The notes under the pieces were generated by a model. That model was not told the DNA's origin. It worked only from the letters and a program-made list of their open reading frames with translations, and searched no databases. Position numbers and translations under genes: made by a program. DNA of 64,000 nucleotides from Linnemannia schmuckeri (lineage: Eukaryota > Mortierellomycota > Mortierellomycetes > Mortierellales > Mortierellaceae). Below, piece after piece: positions 20,710 to 32,195 of the stretch; the first letter of the stretch is position 1, and every line of letters begins with the position of its first letter. Location of the stretch: NCBI GenBank assembly GCA_029449235.1, contig JANATG010000003.1, positions 3,302,847 to 3,366,846 on the forward strand. Direction: 5' to 3'.

Positions 20710-23021
20710 CTACGAGATCTCCAAGTATTCAAGAGTCTCCGTAGAGTCGCGTCGACCGTCCGCCCCGTCCTCAACCAACTCCGCCTTGTCATTGCCTTGA
20801 CTATTGCTATGATTATGGCTATGACTTTGACTTGGGCCTTGACTGGCGTTCTTTCCCCGCACCGGTCCGCTCAACGACCCACTCTGAACAGGTGGTCCCG
20901 CTCGGCTCAACACAATCGAGTTCGACCTCGAATGATCATGGTCCCCAGCCTCGCTTGCCTCACACGGAATCAGATCCACCGATGCAGCATCCATCGACGG
21001 AGAGAGCGCGCCTCCTGGTGCAGAAGCAGGATAAATTCCACCACCACCAATACTACTCGACACTGGCCCCGTAGATGAACCTGGCAATAACGGGTGGTGT
21101 GCACTCGACTGTGTCTCCACATCAAACGGAGACTGGATCGTCAGCGCCTTCGGAGATCCCGACAAAGGCCGCACAGGAATCGGAGGCACCTGGAAGGGCA
21201 TCGAGTAAGGTTGTACTGGCTGGGAAAGCATCGATCCGTTCTTGCTTTGGCTCTGGTTCTGGTTCTGGTTCAACAACGGTGCACTGACAGGCTGAAGCGC
21301 AGGAGCACCATACAGCGGTGGGGCCCCCGTCGATCCTTGGTAGCTCGTGCTGTCATCAGCAACAAATGGCGAGCGAATGGTGGTGTACTCATTCATAGGC
21401 ACATTAACTTGCCCGCTGGCACTCTTCCCACTCGACGACGGTGGAGGTGGTGCGCCTCTTGGAAGCACCTGGATCCCATATTTCATGTTGCGTGTCCTTC
21501 TCCGTCTAACGATAAAGAACCCAACCATCAACGCGACCACCGCCAGGCCACCGACGACTCCGCCAATAATGGCTCCCAGATTCGCGGACTCGTCCTTCTT
21601 TTCATTTCTGTCGCTTTCATTGGTAGGCTTGAGGCCGTCAGAATTGGTAGGGTTTACAGCAAATCGGGTCGGTGCTGTGAAATTATTGAGCCATTGTTTG
21701 GTAACGACATTAAACAGTAACGGCTTGCTGTCTGCGGGACTACTAGGATCAGTGAACCCTACAATAGATGCAGATAATTTCACAATCGTACAGGTTAAAA
21801 GACTAATAGGCATTGGATGCATGTATGTCGTCCTTCATTCACATGAATGCAGATATTGCGCCTAATGTTCATAAACGATGGGCATTAATGGTGTTTACCT
21901 CCCCAGATGACAAGCGTATTCTCCTGCACAGCACATGCCATTCCTGTTCGTCCTGTGGCAAAATCACCGAGTCGCGTCCATGTCTGTGTGTTGAGATCAA
22001 AGGACCAAACTTCGCTTGACATTCTCCCTGAAGCTGTAGTAGTGCCTCCAACGACGTACCAAATCGATCCGTTGGCGTCTATTAAGAAAATATCACATAT
22101 ACTCGTTTCTGTGAGCATTATCCATCCCTTTTTTTTTTTTTTTTTTTTGTCTACAGAGGAAATTTGCTTTCCTAGAATAAGCATTGGTGATATGCGTCGG
22201 AAAAACTTACTTGTAACAAAACAGTGGCCTGTCCTCTTGCTGGGAACAACATCTCCTTTGGGCGGGAGGAGTGCAGACTTTGTTTCGTTTTGCTTTACTA
22301 CACCGATTTGCAAATTAGAGCTGCTGTCGTCTGGATCGTAAGTCATGAGAAGGCCTTTGTTAACGGTGGACCAGGAAACCGCCGATGGTAGAAAACCGAC
22401 TGAGAACGATGTCGTGGAGTTGTCGCTCAACAATGGAGAAGTCGATGGAGTCCAAAGATGAAATTTGTTGCCGCTTTTGTCAAAGAGGTAAACTGTTTTG
22501 TAAGAAGGATCAGGGTTGGTAGCAACGAATAGCCCTGAAGAGTTGACAAAGGTGTTCGTTTGAAATTGTAAGCTCCATGCTGTCTCCTGTGCGTCAAGCG
22601 CATTGTTGACAAAGATCTGGAAATGTTGACCGTTTGTAGTTGCTGCAAGGAACTTATTGTCCGGGAAAAGACCACCGGCTAGAGCTCTCACTTCCTTTGG
22701 ATGTGTGCGGAGCGTCCATTCTGGACGGTCTGCTGACCAAGATACGCCCAAATCCAACGTGAAGAACTGAGACACGTAGTTGTCGTTCGCCTGTCCTCCT
22801 AGAATAAACAGATACTGGCCGTCAAATGCGTAAGCCATTCCTCCGACAGGATCTGGGGATGTGCGAGGCTGTCCTGTAGAGGGAGGTACGGCTGGTGGCG
22901 TAATAGTTGCCGTCGGCTGTGGCTGTCTGACTGGATTCGAGGATGGCTGTTGACCGAAAGCTCTCTGGATATGAGCGCCGGTCAGGGCTAGGACCACAAC
23001 GGTTCTCAGAATGAGGCGCAT
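20710..23021 (-). CDS. kelch-like type I membrane protein, 3 exons
   Basis: Exons 23021-22211, 22078-21899 and 21758-20710 join in phase, 679 residues. The ATG at 23021 begins a signal peptide (MRLILRTVVVLALTGAHIQRAFG). The open frame extends further upstream but without coding character. The ectodomain (about 30-390) has kelch/galactose-oxidase-like blades: GGMAYAFDGQYLFILGG, later WYVVGGTTTASGRMSSEVW and SFDLNTQTWTRLGDF, TGRTGMACAVQENTLVIWGG. One membrane span follows at about 391-413 (LGAIIGGVVGGLAVVALMVGFF) with a basic stop-transfer RRRRTR. The cytosolic tail of about 260 residues is rich in S, P, Q and G. Kelch-ectodomain receptors of this design are common in Mortierella-type fungi; ligand and function are unknown. 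Intron 1 has a 19-20-nt A/T run. Confidence 0.8.
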
Positions 23022-23422
23022 TGAGTGTTTATGCGTATGGGTCGACAGGAAGATATGATATGAAAGGAGCGAGTATATAGAGGGTAGATGGGGTAGGAGT
23101 GAGGGTGACCGTTGGGGGCGGTTGGGGATGAGAGGAATAGGTTGACAATAAGAGTTGTAACAAGTAAAAGGAAGAGCCGGTAGGAGGTGCGGGTAGGGAC
23201 TAGGTTCTCCACTCTTTGATATGTGCGTGTGTGTGTGGGTGTAGTGTAATATGAACGCGTTTCCCGTTTTAGGAGAGGAAAAGGCAGGTAGGTAGAGTTG
23301 ATGGGAATGAGAAAAAAGGGTTGTGAATGAGAATGGGAAGGAAAAGAAGGAAGAAAAGAGCGGTTGAAAGTGAAAGGGTAAAAGGGAAGACTGAAGAGGG
23401 AAGACTGAAGAGGAACGAAGAG

Positions 23423-23455
<33 letters not shown>

Positions 23456-25477
23456 AGGGACGAGAAGGGCGGTTTTTTACCCTTTGGACAAGGGCGAAGG
23501 AGGGAGGGTAGGTAGGAAGGAGGAAGGGACGGATGATCGAAGGAGAGGGAGGGTCGAACAAAGGGAGGAGATTAGAGAGGGTCAGTGTGTTAGTGATTGA
23601 GTTGACATGCAAAACCAGCACAGAGAAGGGTCGACAGGGCTGGTGTCCAGAGCGAGCATGGCCATACGCCGTGCTTCTTTCTTTCTTTGACTCCGTCTGC
23701 CGTCCAATTGGTCTGCTTCTACTCTAGTCAACCAGCCAGCTAGAGTATCTCGATCCTTCTTTTTCAATGTTATTTGCACCGCCTTTTTTTCTTCGTTGCT
23801 GTCTCTTTGGGCGCTTTTTTTACTTTCTTTTCTCTGAGCCATGTCAATCACCTTTGATTCACCCTGTTGTATTCGCGTTGACTATCATCACCGCTAACAT
23901 GAACACCACCGCTCATCATCACCTTTGCCAACAAAGACATACAACAACATCAACTCTCCATTCTTCAGACGATATCCTCGCCCTCTTCACCCCGTTTGTT
24001 GTAAATGATTACAGTTCTGACCCTCATGGCGCAGACGCAAAAAAGCAAACAAGCAAACAAGCAACAAGCAAATAAGGTGCAGCTAGAGCGGACCATGTAC
24101 TTCTTTTTTTGTTTGTTGATGTCAACAGACAGCAAGCGGAAGATGTTTTTAGATCGTGCACAGCCCTATGAAAAATAGAGTCACGAGTGAGCGGAAAAGG
24201 GGAGCCGGGAAGAAGTAGGGCTTTTGAAACTGAATTTTTAATGGTTCCCCCGAATTCCCTCCAAAAGACAACGGTGCCAGCGGTGGCCTGTCAGTTGAGA
24301 TAGCAAGGAGGGAACCATAGAAAAACTAATCATTAGCTTTGCAATTTAAAAAGGCGCGCCGCAATTTCCATGTGCAGCAGTTTATCTAGGCCGAGCCCAG
24401 CTCTTGCCAGTGTGCTGAAATGTCTTGAAGAGAAGAAAGGAGTCGAGTCGACATCTTGACCTTGGTAAATTGACAAGCAAAAAACATTTTTATGTGAAAT
24501 TCTCAGTCCGCGGGAGATGAGAGATGAAAAGAAGCCAGCGATATCAAGGTTGCCTGTTTGTGCTTTGGTAGTAAGCAAGGCAACCAGCGCTTCTCATCAA
24601 AAGACCTAGCGATTGCCTTATGGGTGATAGGTGACATCCTGTAATATTTAGTGAGCAAGGCGTACCCAATCGAGGTTTATCAGTAATTTTTTTTGGTGGC
24701 AAAAGGTAATTCTTCACTGGCACTGACAACAGAAAACATGCAAACGAGTATCCCGTGTTGTCAGCAATGCACAAAAGAGGAAACAAGATGGCTTCTCTCT
24801 TCCGCAGGAATTGCGATGCTTAGTCATACAATGACGCAATCATTTTTTTTTTTGACTCCTTCGGGGAAGCAGAGAACAAAAGAAGCGGCGGGCAAAAATT
24901 GGACTCCCCAAATGGGTGAATCCGGCAGAGCGCAGTCCTCCTTGATTGTTGATCCCCACCATAGAGGAAGAAGGTTGTGGAGAAAGGACGAGGAGAAGGA
25001 AGAGGACGGACCACTCCTTCTCTACGTCCTGTATGTGCTCAAAAGAGAACACAATATGGAGAGAGGGTTTTTTTTGTGGCGACTGACTCGGTGGAGTAAA
25101 GTAAAACGGATGAAGGTGCTCCAACACTATTTACTCACGGGAAAGGCAGGGTGGGAAGCTGACATCCCAACGGGCAATCGTTGCTAGGAAATCCATAAAA
25201 CGCATAAAAGGGAGGCAGCTCTGGATCCTGGATCTACATAACTTGTACTTCACTTATTTTATTTCCCATCCCCAGCATAATTTATCGATCCTTTTCGAAT
25301 TTCTTTTTTTTTTGTAGCGATTTAATTTCATACTCCACCCGCATCAAATCGTATCACCCACCTTATCTCTTCCCTTTATTTTTTTTCCTTAACTCTCTCC
25401 CTGCACTCTTTTTCTTCTTTTTCTTCTTCTCTACACCCACCACCACTCTCCCCTCCCCTACCCACACATATACAATC
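23022..25477. other. large divergent intergenic region
   Basis: About 2.45 kb between the kelch-like gene (-) and LPD1 (+). Both flanks are transcript leaders: a pyrimidine-rich leader for the minus gene (23030-23580, including an A29 run at 23425-23453) and a CT-rich leader for LPD1 (25360-25477). TATA-like ATAAAAG occurs at about 25204. The middle (23.7-25.2 kb) has open frames up to 164 codons, but they are repetitive or lack family features, so I call no gene there. Confidence 0.5.
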
Positions 25478-27992
25478 ATGCTTCGCCTGGCCTCCACCAA
25501 GACTCCCCTCGCACAGGTACCCTCTCTTTCCTTCCGATTTTATTTTTATTCGCACTCTCCTCTCGCCCTCGTATGCTGATCTCTCACTCACTCGTGCCTC
25601 TTCGTTCCGGAATTGATACAAAATAGATCGCCACTCGCCATGTGCCCACTCTCCGCGCCCCTGCCTTCACCTCCATGCCCAGACTCTACTCTACTGCCAC
25701 TGGTAAGTGAAGCGCTTTCATGGAACCAGGAACCGGGAACGAGGAACCAGCAACACACAAAAGAAACAACAAAAGCATCAAATAATAATAGTAATAATAA
25801 CAATAATAAGGAATGAGCGCGTCCATCCAGTCGCTTTTGTTGGGGTGTGACGGGAGTGACGGGTCACCGTGAGAAATAATATTGCCAAACCGCTCAAAAC
25901 TCAAATCCACGCATCTAATACTAGACCTCATCTTGTTTTTAATAACTATCTGAACTACAGAGGAGTTGGACTTGGTCGTCATCGGAGGAGGTCCCGGAGG
26001 ATACGTCGCTGCCATCAAGGCTGCTCAGCTCGGTCTCAAGGTAACGAAAGGATGGACGCTCCATAATAGGGTCATGACTATTCATAGCTTCTTCTTGTGT
26101 TTGTCTGATCTGGCTATGGTTATTAACTAGATCGCGTTAGCGGCAGCAAATAACTGCACGAACGAACGTCATTATTAATGGAAAGAGACACTCACCATAT
26201 TTACTGTACATGTATTGTATAGACTGCCTGTGTTGAGAAGCGCGGCGCCCTCGGCGGTACTTGCTTGAACGTCGGATGCATTCCCTCCAAGGCCATGTTG
26301 AACAACTCTCACATCTACCACCAGACCCAGCATGACCTCAAGGCCCGCGGTATCGATGGCAAGTTTATACTTCACCAACTCTATTCTCGGCTGAGGATCG
26401 TTGACACAAACGGAGTTTGCGACTTCTCACAGGAGCTTTTAAGAGCTGCCCCGGGTCAATTGAGTGTTCTTTTTCTTGATCACCCATATGGAAGAGAACT
26501 AACCGTTTCAAATTTCTAATGTTTTCTAATCGACATATATAGTTGGTAGCGTTGCATTGAACCTCCCCGTCATGTTGAAGGCAAAGACTACCGCCGTCAC
26601 TGGTTTGACCAAGGGTATCGAGGGTTTGTTCAAGAAGAACAAGGTCGCCTACCACAAGGGAGCTGGAAAGTTCTTGAACGCCAATGAGATCGAAGTCACC
26701 GGCAACGATGGCACCGTCTCGACCTTGAAGGCCAAGAACATCTTGATCGCCACTGGATCCGTTCCTTCGGGCTTCCCTGGAATTGAGATTGACGAGAAGA
26801 AGATTGTCACCTCGACCGGTGCTTTGGACCTCCAGGAGGTTCCCAAGAAGATGGTCGTCATTGGTGCTGGTGTCATTGGTCTCGAGTTGGGATCTGTCTG
26901 GCAGCGTCTCGGTGCTGAGGTTACCGTTGTTGAGTACCTCGGCGCCATTGGTGCCGGCATGGACAGCGACATGGCGTAAGTGTGCAACGACAGTCAACGA
27001 CAGTCATCAACAATCAACGACAGTTAACGACAGTCAACGACAATGTGTTTGATATCTTATCGAAACAATCCCCGACGACACGCACACCATCGGTTACTCA
27101 TACGAATTCTCTGCCATGTCTAATGTCTATTTGTAGTAAGGCTTTCCACCGCACTCTCTCCAAGCAGGGCTTCAAGTTCAAGCTGAGCACCAAGGTTATT
27201 GGAACCGAGCAGCTTGCTGATGGTCGTGTCGGTGTCAAGGTCGAGGCCGCCAAGGGTGGCAACGCTGAGACTGTAAGTCTACTTCTATCGTTTTGTAATA
27301 ATGCTCAGTGCTATAGCACTATGTACAATGTTTAAACTAACTATCAACCACCACCCCTCTCGTATGTAAATTAGTTAGAGGCTGATGTTGTCTTGGTTTC
27401 GATCGGTCGCAAGCCCTACACCGAGGGCCTCGGACTCGAGAACGTCGGCATCCAGGTCGATGAGCGTGGCCGTATCCCTATTGACTCGGAATTCCGTACC
27501 TCTGTCCCCAACATTCGCTGTATCGGAGATGTCACCTACGGAGCCATGTTGGCCCACAAGGCTGAGGAGGAGGGTATTGCCGCTGTGGAGTACATGAACG
27601 GAGGCCACGGCCACGTCAACTATGACGTTATCCCCTCGGTCATCTACACTCACCCCGAGGTCGCCTGGTGCGGAAAGTCCGAGGATGAGGTCAAGAAGTC
27701 TGGTGTCGCCTATAACGTCGGTACCTTCCCCTTTGCCGCTAACTCCCGTGCCCGCACCAACGCTGATGCTGAGGGTATGGTCAAGATGATCTCTGACAAG
27801 GAGACCGACCGCATTCTCGGAATCCACATCATGGGTCCCAACGCCGGAGAGATGATTGCTGAGGGTGTCTTGGCCATGGAGTATGGCGCTTCATCCGAGG
27901 ACATTGCTCGCACTTGCCACGCCCACCCTACCCTGTCTGAGGCTTTCAAGGAGGCTGCTATGGCCACCCATGGCAAGCCTATCCACTTTTAA
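25478..27992 (+). CDS. LPD1: mitochondrial dihydrolipoyl dehydrogenase (E3), 7 exons
   Basis: Exons 25478-25516, 25627-25702, 25961-26040, 26223-26358, 26543-26975, 27137-27272 and 27375-27992 join in phase to 505 residues, the usual size for E3. The N-terminus is an arginine/serine-rich mitochondrial presequence (MLRLASTKTPLAQ...). The FAD-binding motif VVIGGGPGGYVAAIKA sits at about 44-60. The redox-active disulfide lies in GGTCLNVGCIPSK (Cys79-Cys84). The NAD-binding motif VVIGAGVIGLELGSVW is near 215. The C-terminal dimer interface holds the catalytic dyad in HAHPTLSEA (His about 482, Glu about 487). The enzyme reoxidises dihydrolipoamide in pyruvate, 2-oxoglutarate and branched-chain dehydrogenase complexes and in glycine cleavage. 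Intron 4 (26359-26542) begins with GC: exon 4 ends ...GID plus one base, then GCAAGT, and no GT alternative keeps the frame. Intron 5 contains a minisatellite. Confidence 0.95.
26982..27044 (+). repeat. intronic CAACGACAGT minisatellite in LPD1 intron 5
   Basis: About six imperfect copies of a 10-bp unit (aacgacagtc and variants such as atcaacaatc) starting six bases after the 5' splice site of intron 5. Confidence 0.75.
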
Positions 27993-28468
27993 ATTTCCAC
28001 TTGTTTTGCCTTTCGTTTTCTTTCCTTATTTTCACTACTGCCACCAACACTTCAACTACGCATAGATAACCCACATTAAATTTCGAGTTGCTTTTCTCAC
28101 TCCTTTTGTCTTGATTATTTCTATTTTTTATTTTTTATTTTTCTATTTGAGGGTATCTGCATGATTGTCGCTATGTCCCCGCAACGTTGGATGCGTTAAG
28201 ATTAGAATATGAAACGATGCTCGAGAAAGAACACCACAAAGAGAAAAAAAAAAAAAAAGGAGAGCATAAAAAGATGCATTACGAAATCTGAAAGCGCAAG
28301 GCATGACACACATTCCAGCCCATCCCAGTGCGACGACAACTTTTACCCTGCGTACCGTTTTCGTCGCGATCTATCTTGTATTTCATGGTCGCTTACAAGT
28401 GAGACAAACGAGTCTAGCAATAAGCGAGTCTTGGAAAAGTAGGACGAGAGATCCAACTGACCCTCTGG

Positions 28469-28500
<32 letters not shown>

Positions 28501-29052
28501 TATTTAAGAACCAAGAAGAGGCATGCGCAACTTTCATCACCCTGTCGACACCCTTTCTTCTTTCTTTTTCACCATCTCCCTCCCTCCTCGACCCTAAGTT
28601 TGATCCAACATCCTTCCAGTTCACTAGCATTTTCTCCTTGCTTTCCTTTTCCCCGTCACTCATCGCAACAACAACCAAGAGCAACCAACCGCACTGACCT
28701 CCGTTAATCTTACTAAATTAAGGTAGGCGGGATATGGACGACATAAATGCATAACCCTGCATATGTCATTTTTTTTTGGAGGGAAAAGGATATTGAAGTG
28801 GACCGACTGGAACCCAGCCAACCACCAGCGTAGACACCCAAAAACCCGTCATGCTTTAGCAGGATCATCACGGCTTAATTCATTCATTATGATGTCGACA
28901 GCTGCTTGTTGTCGCTGTCGCGAAAAAGTGCGAAAAGCGACCCAGAAAAGAGCTAAAAAAGAGTAGCAACAGAGAGAGACGGAGACCGAATGCAATTGAC
29001 GGTAGCAGCGGTAAATCTGCCGTCTTCATGTCGAGTCGACCCTATGTGCCCG

Positions 29053-29060
29053 TATAAATA
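29053..29060 (+). promoter_or_regulatory. probable TATA box of the HAM1-like gene
   Basis: TATAAATA about 209 nt upstream of the ATG at 29262. It is followed by an AC- and CT-rich leader with an 11-bp repeat, a plausible core promoter. Confidence 0.5.
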
Positions 29061-29158
29061 AGTCGCAATGAGCCCAAAGAAAATCCCACACTCATTCTCA
29101 CAAACTGATCATCTTTTACGCTTTCTACACATTTAGCACAACAACCACTCCCTAATCC

Positions 29159-29221
29159 CAACTTCTACTCAACCTCTACTTAACCTCTATCCAACCTCTA
29201 TTCAACCTCTATTCGCCTCTC
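29159..29221 (+). repeat. 11-bp AACCTCTATTC repeat in 5' leader
   Basis: About five to six tandem, slightly varied copies of aacctctattc (acttctactc, aacctctactt, aacctctatcc, aacctctattc) immediately upstream of the HAM1-like ATG. Confidence 0.75.
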
Positions 29222-29261
29222 ACCCATCTTCGCCAGTCAACCTCACCTCCCTATTGAAGAA

Positions 29262-32077
29262 ATGTCCACCTACGCCCCCGAAGGCCAGTCCTCATTCCAC
29301 CACGTCCCGATCTCGGACAGCGGTGCCAGCATCCCTCAGCAACTCAAACAAGTCGACCGCAACCAAAAGTTCAAGCTCTTCGAGTGTCTTCAAGCCTTGG
29401 TCCAGGGTCGTCTGCCCACCAACGACCAGATCGACAACTTCCTCGCCATGGCTCAGTCTTCCACCGCTCTCGAGTCCCGTCAGCACATGCTTTCAGCCGA
29501 CGGCCAGGCCCTCTACAAGGACTTTCAAGAGCTCGTGCGAACCACCCGAGGAATCGTTTACGAAAAGAACGAGCAAGAACTTTTCCAGAACTTTATCTAC
29601 CATTGTACCCAGGCCTCTGACTCTGTCGGCGCTCAGAATGTTAATGCCCCCGACATGAGTGTTGGTGTCAACTCCCAAAAGGCCAAGAAGGAGGGCAAGG
29701 AGACTCTCGATAGCATGGTTGCCGTCGCCAAGCTGGTCACCACCAACGCCGACTTCCGAGCCATCCTTCAAGAACTCTTCACGCTCGCCAAGGAGATCTT
29801 TAGCGAGGGCACCGAAAAGGTAGCCCAGTCTGCCACCACGGCCAGCGAGAAATTCTCCACAAAAACGAACGAGATCTCTGCCAACGCCTCCGATGCTACC
29901 CAGACTGGTGGATCCAAGCTCCAGGAAGGAATCCAAAAGGCCACAGACATGGTTCAAGGTTTTATCGGTAACGCCCAAGAGGATCCCATCAACACCGCCC
30001 GCGAGACTCGTGAAGACATTGCCAACCAGTCGAACGCCTCCAAGGAATATGCCCAGAAGCGATCTACAGACATGAAGAAGCACCTTGCTCAGCAGACCGA
30101 GGACTTCAAGGCCAGGGCCCAAGCACAGGCCACCCAAGCTCGAGATGATGCCAAGGTCTACGCCAGCTCCAAGATGCCCCCCGAGAGACGCCGCGATCTG
30201 ATTGAGCGTCTCAAGGCTGTCATTGGCCAGATTCAGGCTGACCCCCAGTACCAGAACGCCATCAACTCGATCATGAACTTGGTCGGCACCTGGCGACAGC
30301 GTGCTCAGCAACCCACCGACAACATTACCACCGAAGCCAACAAGGTCATTCAAGGTATGCATTCAATCATTCTTTGATCCTTTTCGTATTTGCCTCTGGC
30401 TTTGACTAGCCGTCATGCTAACATACTATACTCTGCGCTTGTTCTTTTTTTTTTCAGATCCAAATGTGGAGGCGGCGATTCTCGAGTTTAAGATCATTCT
30501 CCAGCGTTGGGCCCAAGGATACGGTCTCGATCCTATCATTGGTTATGTCCAAAACATGTGGAGAAAAACCATGACGGACCCAGAGTTGAACCAATTCCTC
30601 AACAACCTGTCTGAGTTTATGACCAGAGCCGTCCGTGAGCCTAACTATGTGACCTCACAGCACATCAATGCCGATGCCGAAGCCCTCATGAACCACGGCC
30701 AAAACCTTCTCAAAGTCAAGTACAAGCCCGATACAGAGGCTGTCCTTAACGAAGGCCAGATCTTCCTTGATAAGCTTAACAACGACCCCAAGTCCAAGGA
30801 AGTTGCCGCCAACTTTCAAAAGTTTGCCAAACACCTCTTCTACGACAAGTAAGTTGTGAAGACGTGCCTTTTATTGTTATGAAAATGCTTCTTATTATTA
30901 TTCGAAATACTTTCGATTGTGCACACCAGCTAAACAACAACCCCCCCCCCCCCTTTCTTGACTAATTGTTAGAAACGGAAAACTCAAGTTCAAGCCTCAC
31001 CTGTTTGACGACTTCCGCTACGTCTTCATGCCGGCAATGCTCGAGTCCTTCCATTTCATCCCCATCCCGCGCATCGAGTACTCTGATATGAAGGTCGACC
31101 TCATGTTTGACAACATGATCCTCACCAGTACCGACCTCCTTCCGCGCCTCTTTGAAGTCAACATGAACAACCAGATCCGCATGGTCCCCCGTGGTGCCAA
31201 CAAGAATGACCGCTCCAAGGATGCCAACAAGCATGATTTCAACATGCTCATCAAGGGCCTGGAGGCCAATATCCGCGATGTCGACTACTTTGTCCGCACC
31301 AAAGAAGGGTTCAAGTTTAAGGACCACGGTATTGCGGACATCTTGATTAATAGGAAGGGTTTGGACATCAAGGTCATGGGCCACAAGACCCCCGAAACTG
31401 CCGAGGTCCCATCTCTTGTCACTATTGACAACGTCAAAGTCAAGGTCCATTCGCTTACCATCAAAATGCGCCATTCTGAGCACTCGTAAGTCCTTCTCAT
31501 CCTCTCGTCATTATTTAACCTCTTTGTCTTTATCTTTTACTAACCTCTGTATTTATTTTCTTTCACGTGTACCTTTACTAGTGCGTTGTACGCATTGGCC
31601 CAGCCCTTCATCAAGTCAGTTGTCAAAAAGGCCGTCGCTCACGCGCTCGAGACCCAGATCAAAGAAGCCCTCACCTCGGGCGACAAGGCTCTCGCCACTT
31701 CCATCAGAGACACCCGCATTAAAACAGGCAAGAACACCTTTGGGGCCCTCGTCGATTCTGCAACCTCCTTTGTCACCAGCAAGGTCAACCCCGATGCAAA
31801 AACCAAAGCCGAGAACGAGCGCAAGAAAAACCAAGGTCATTATAACCGCACATCCCGCGTCATCTTTGACCAGGACGGTCTCTGCGTTCTTGATCCCGTC
31901 AAGCATATGGAACTCAAGGTCGGACAACCCCTGCATGAAGACCCTAATGCCATGGCTGCCATGCCTGTCGCTGCTCCTTGGGTCAGCACGGCGTTTGATA
32001 TGACCGATATGCAGGTCAAGGGTCAGCAACAGCACCTCCCGGGCACGCGTCGTACTCGTGGTAGTCTTGCCATGTAA
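29262..32077 (+). CDS. HAM1-like TULIP-type lipid-binding protein, 4 exons
   Basis: Exons 29262-30354, 30458-30848, 30973-31485 and 31582-32077 join in phase, 830 residues. The N-terminal half is helical and polar: FECLQALVQGRLPTNDQID, LVRTTRGIVYEKNEQELFQ, long Ala/Thr/Lys-rich coiled segments, then PPERRRDLIERLKAVIGQIQ. The C-terminal half has the BPI/TULIP-like run DDFRYVFMPAMLESFHFIPI, PRIEYSDMKVDLMFDNMIL, followed by SVVKKAVAHALETQIKEAL. This arrangement is that of the fungal HAM1-like N- and C-terminal domain family (unrelated to the HAM1 nucleotide hydrolase). It is thought to bind lipids through a TULIP fold; cellular role not established. No signal peptide, so probably cytosolic or membrane-contact associated (inference). 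It converges with ORC3, with only 118 bp between the stop codons. Confidence 0.88.
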
Positions 32078-32195
32078 AGAGGTTCAAATTGTTCTACCCA
32101 TCGGACCCAACTCCTCCTAATGCACTACTTAGCAAATTAATAAACTAATAATCAACATGGGATGATAATCGTGAAAGCAAATTTATTATTGCCTT

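Larger units (their letters stand above)
27993..29261. other. intergenic region
   Basis: About 1.27 kb between LPD1 and the HAM1-like gene. It contains the LPD1 3' UTR, an A14 run near 28245 and an A30 run at 28469-28498, then the promoter of the next gene. No coding unit seen. Confidence 0.5.

Noticed and set aside
24693..25187. 164-codon plus-strand frame
   Set aside because: No family features, no splice structure, unusual composition; lies in a leader/promoter region of LPD1.
29493..30362. 289-codon minus-strand frame opposite the HAM1-like gene
   Set aside because: Antisense shadow of a real exon with strong codon bias; the plus frame has family features.
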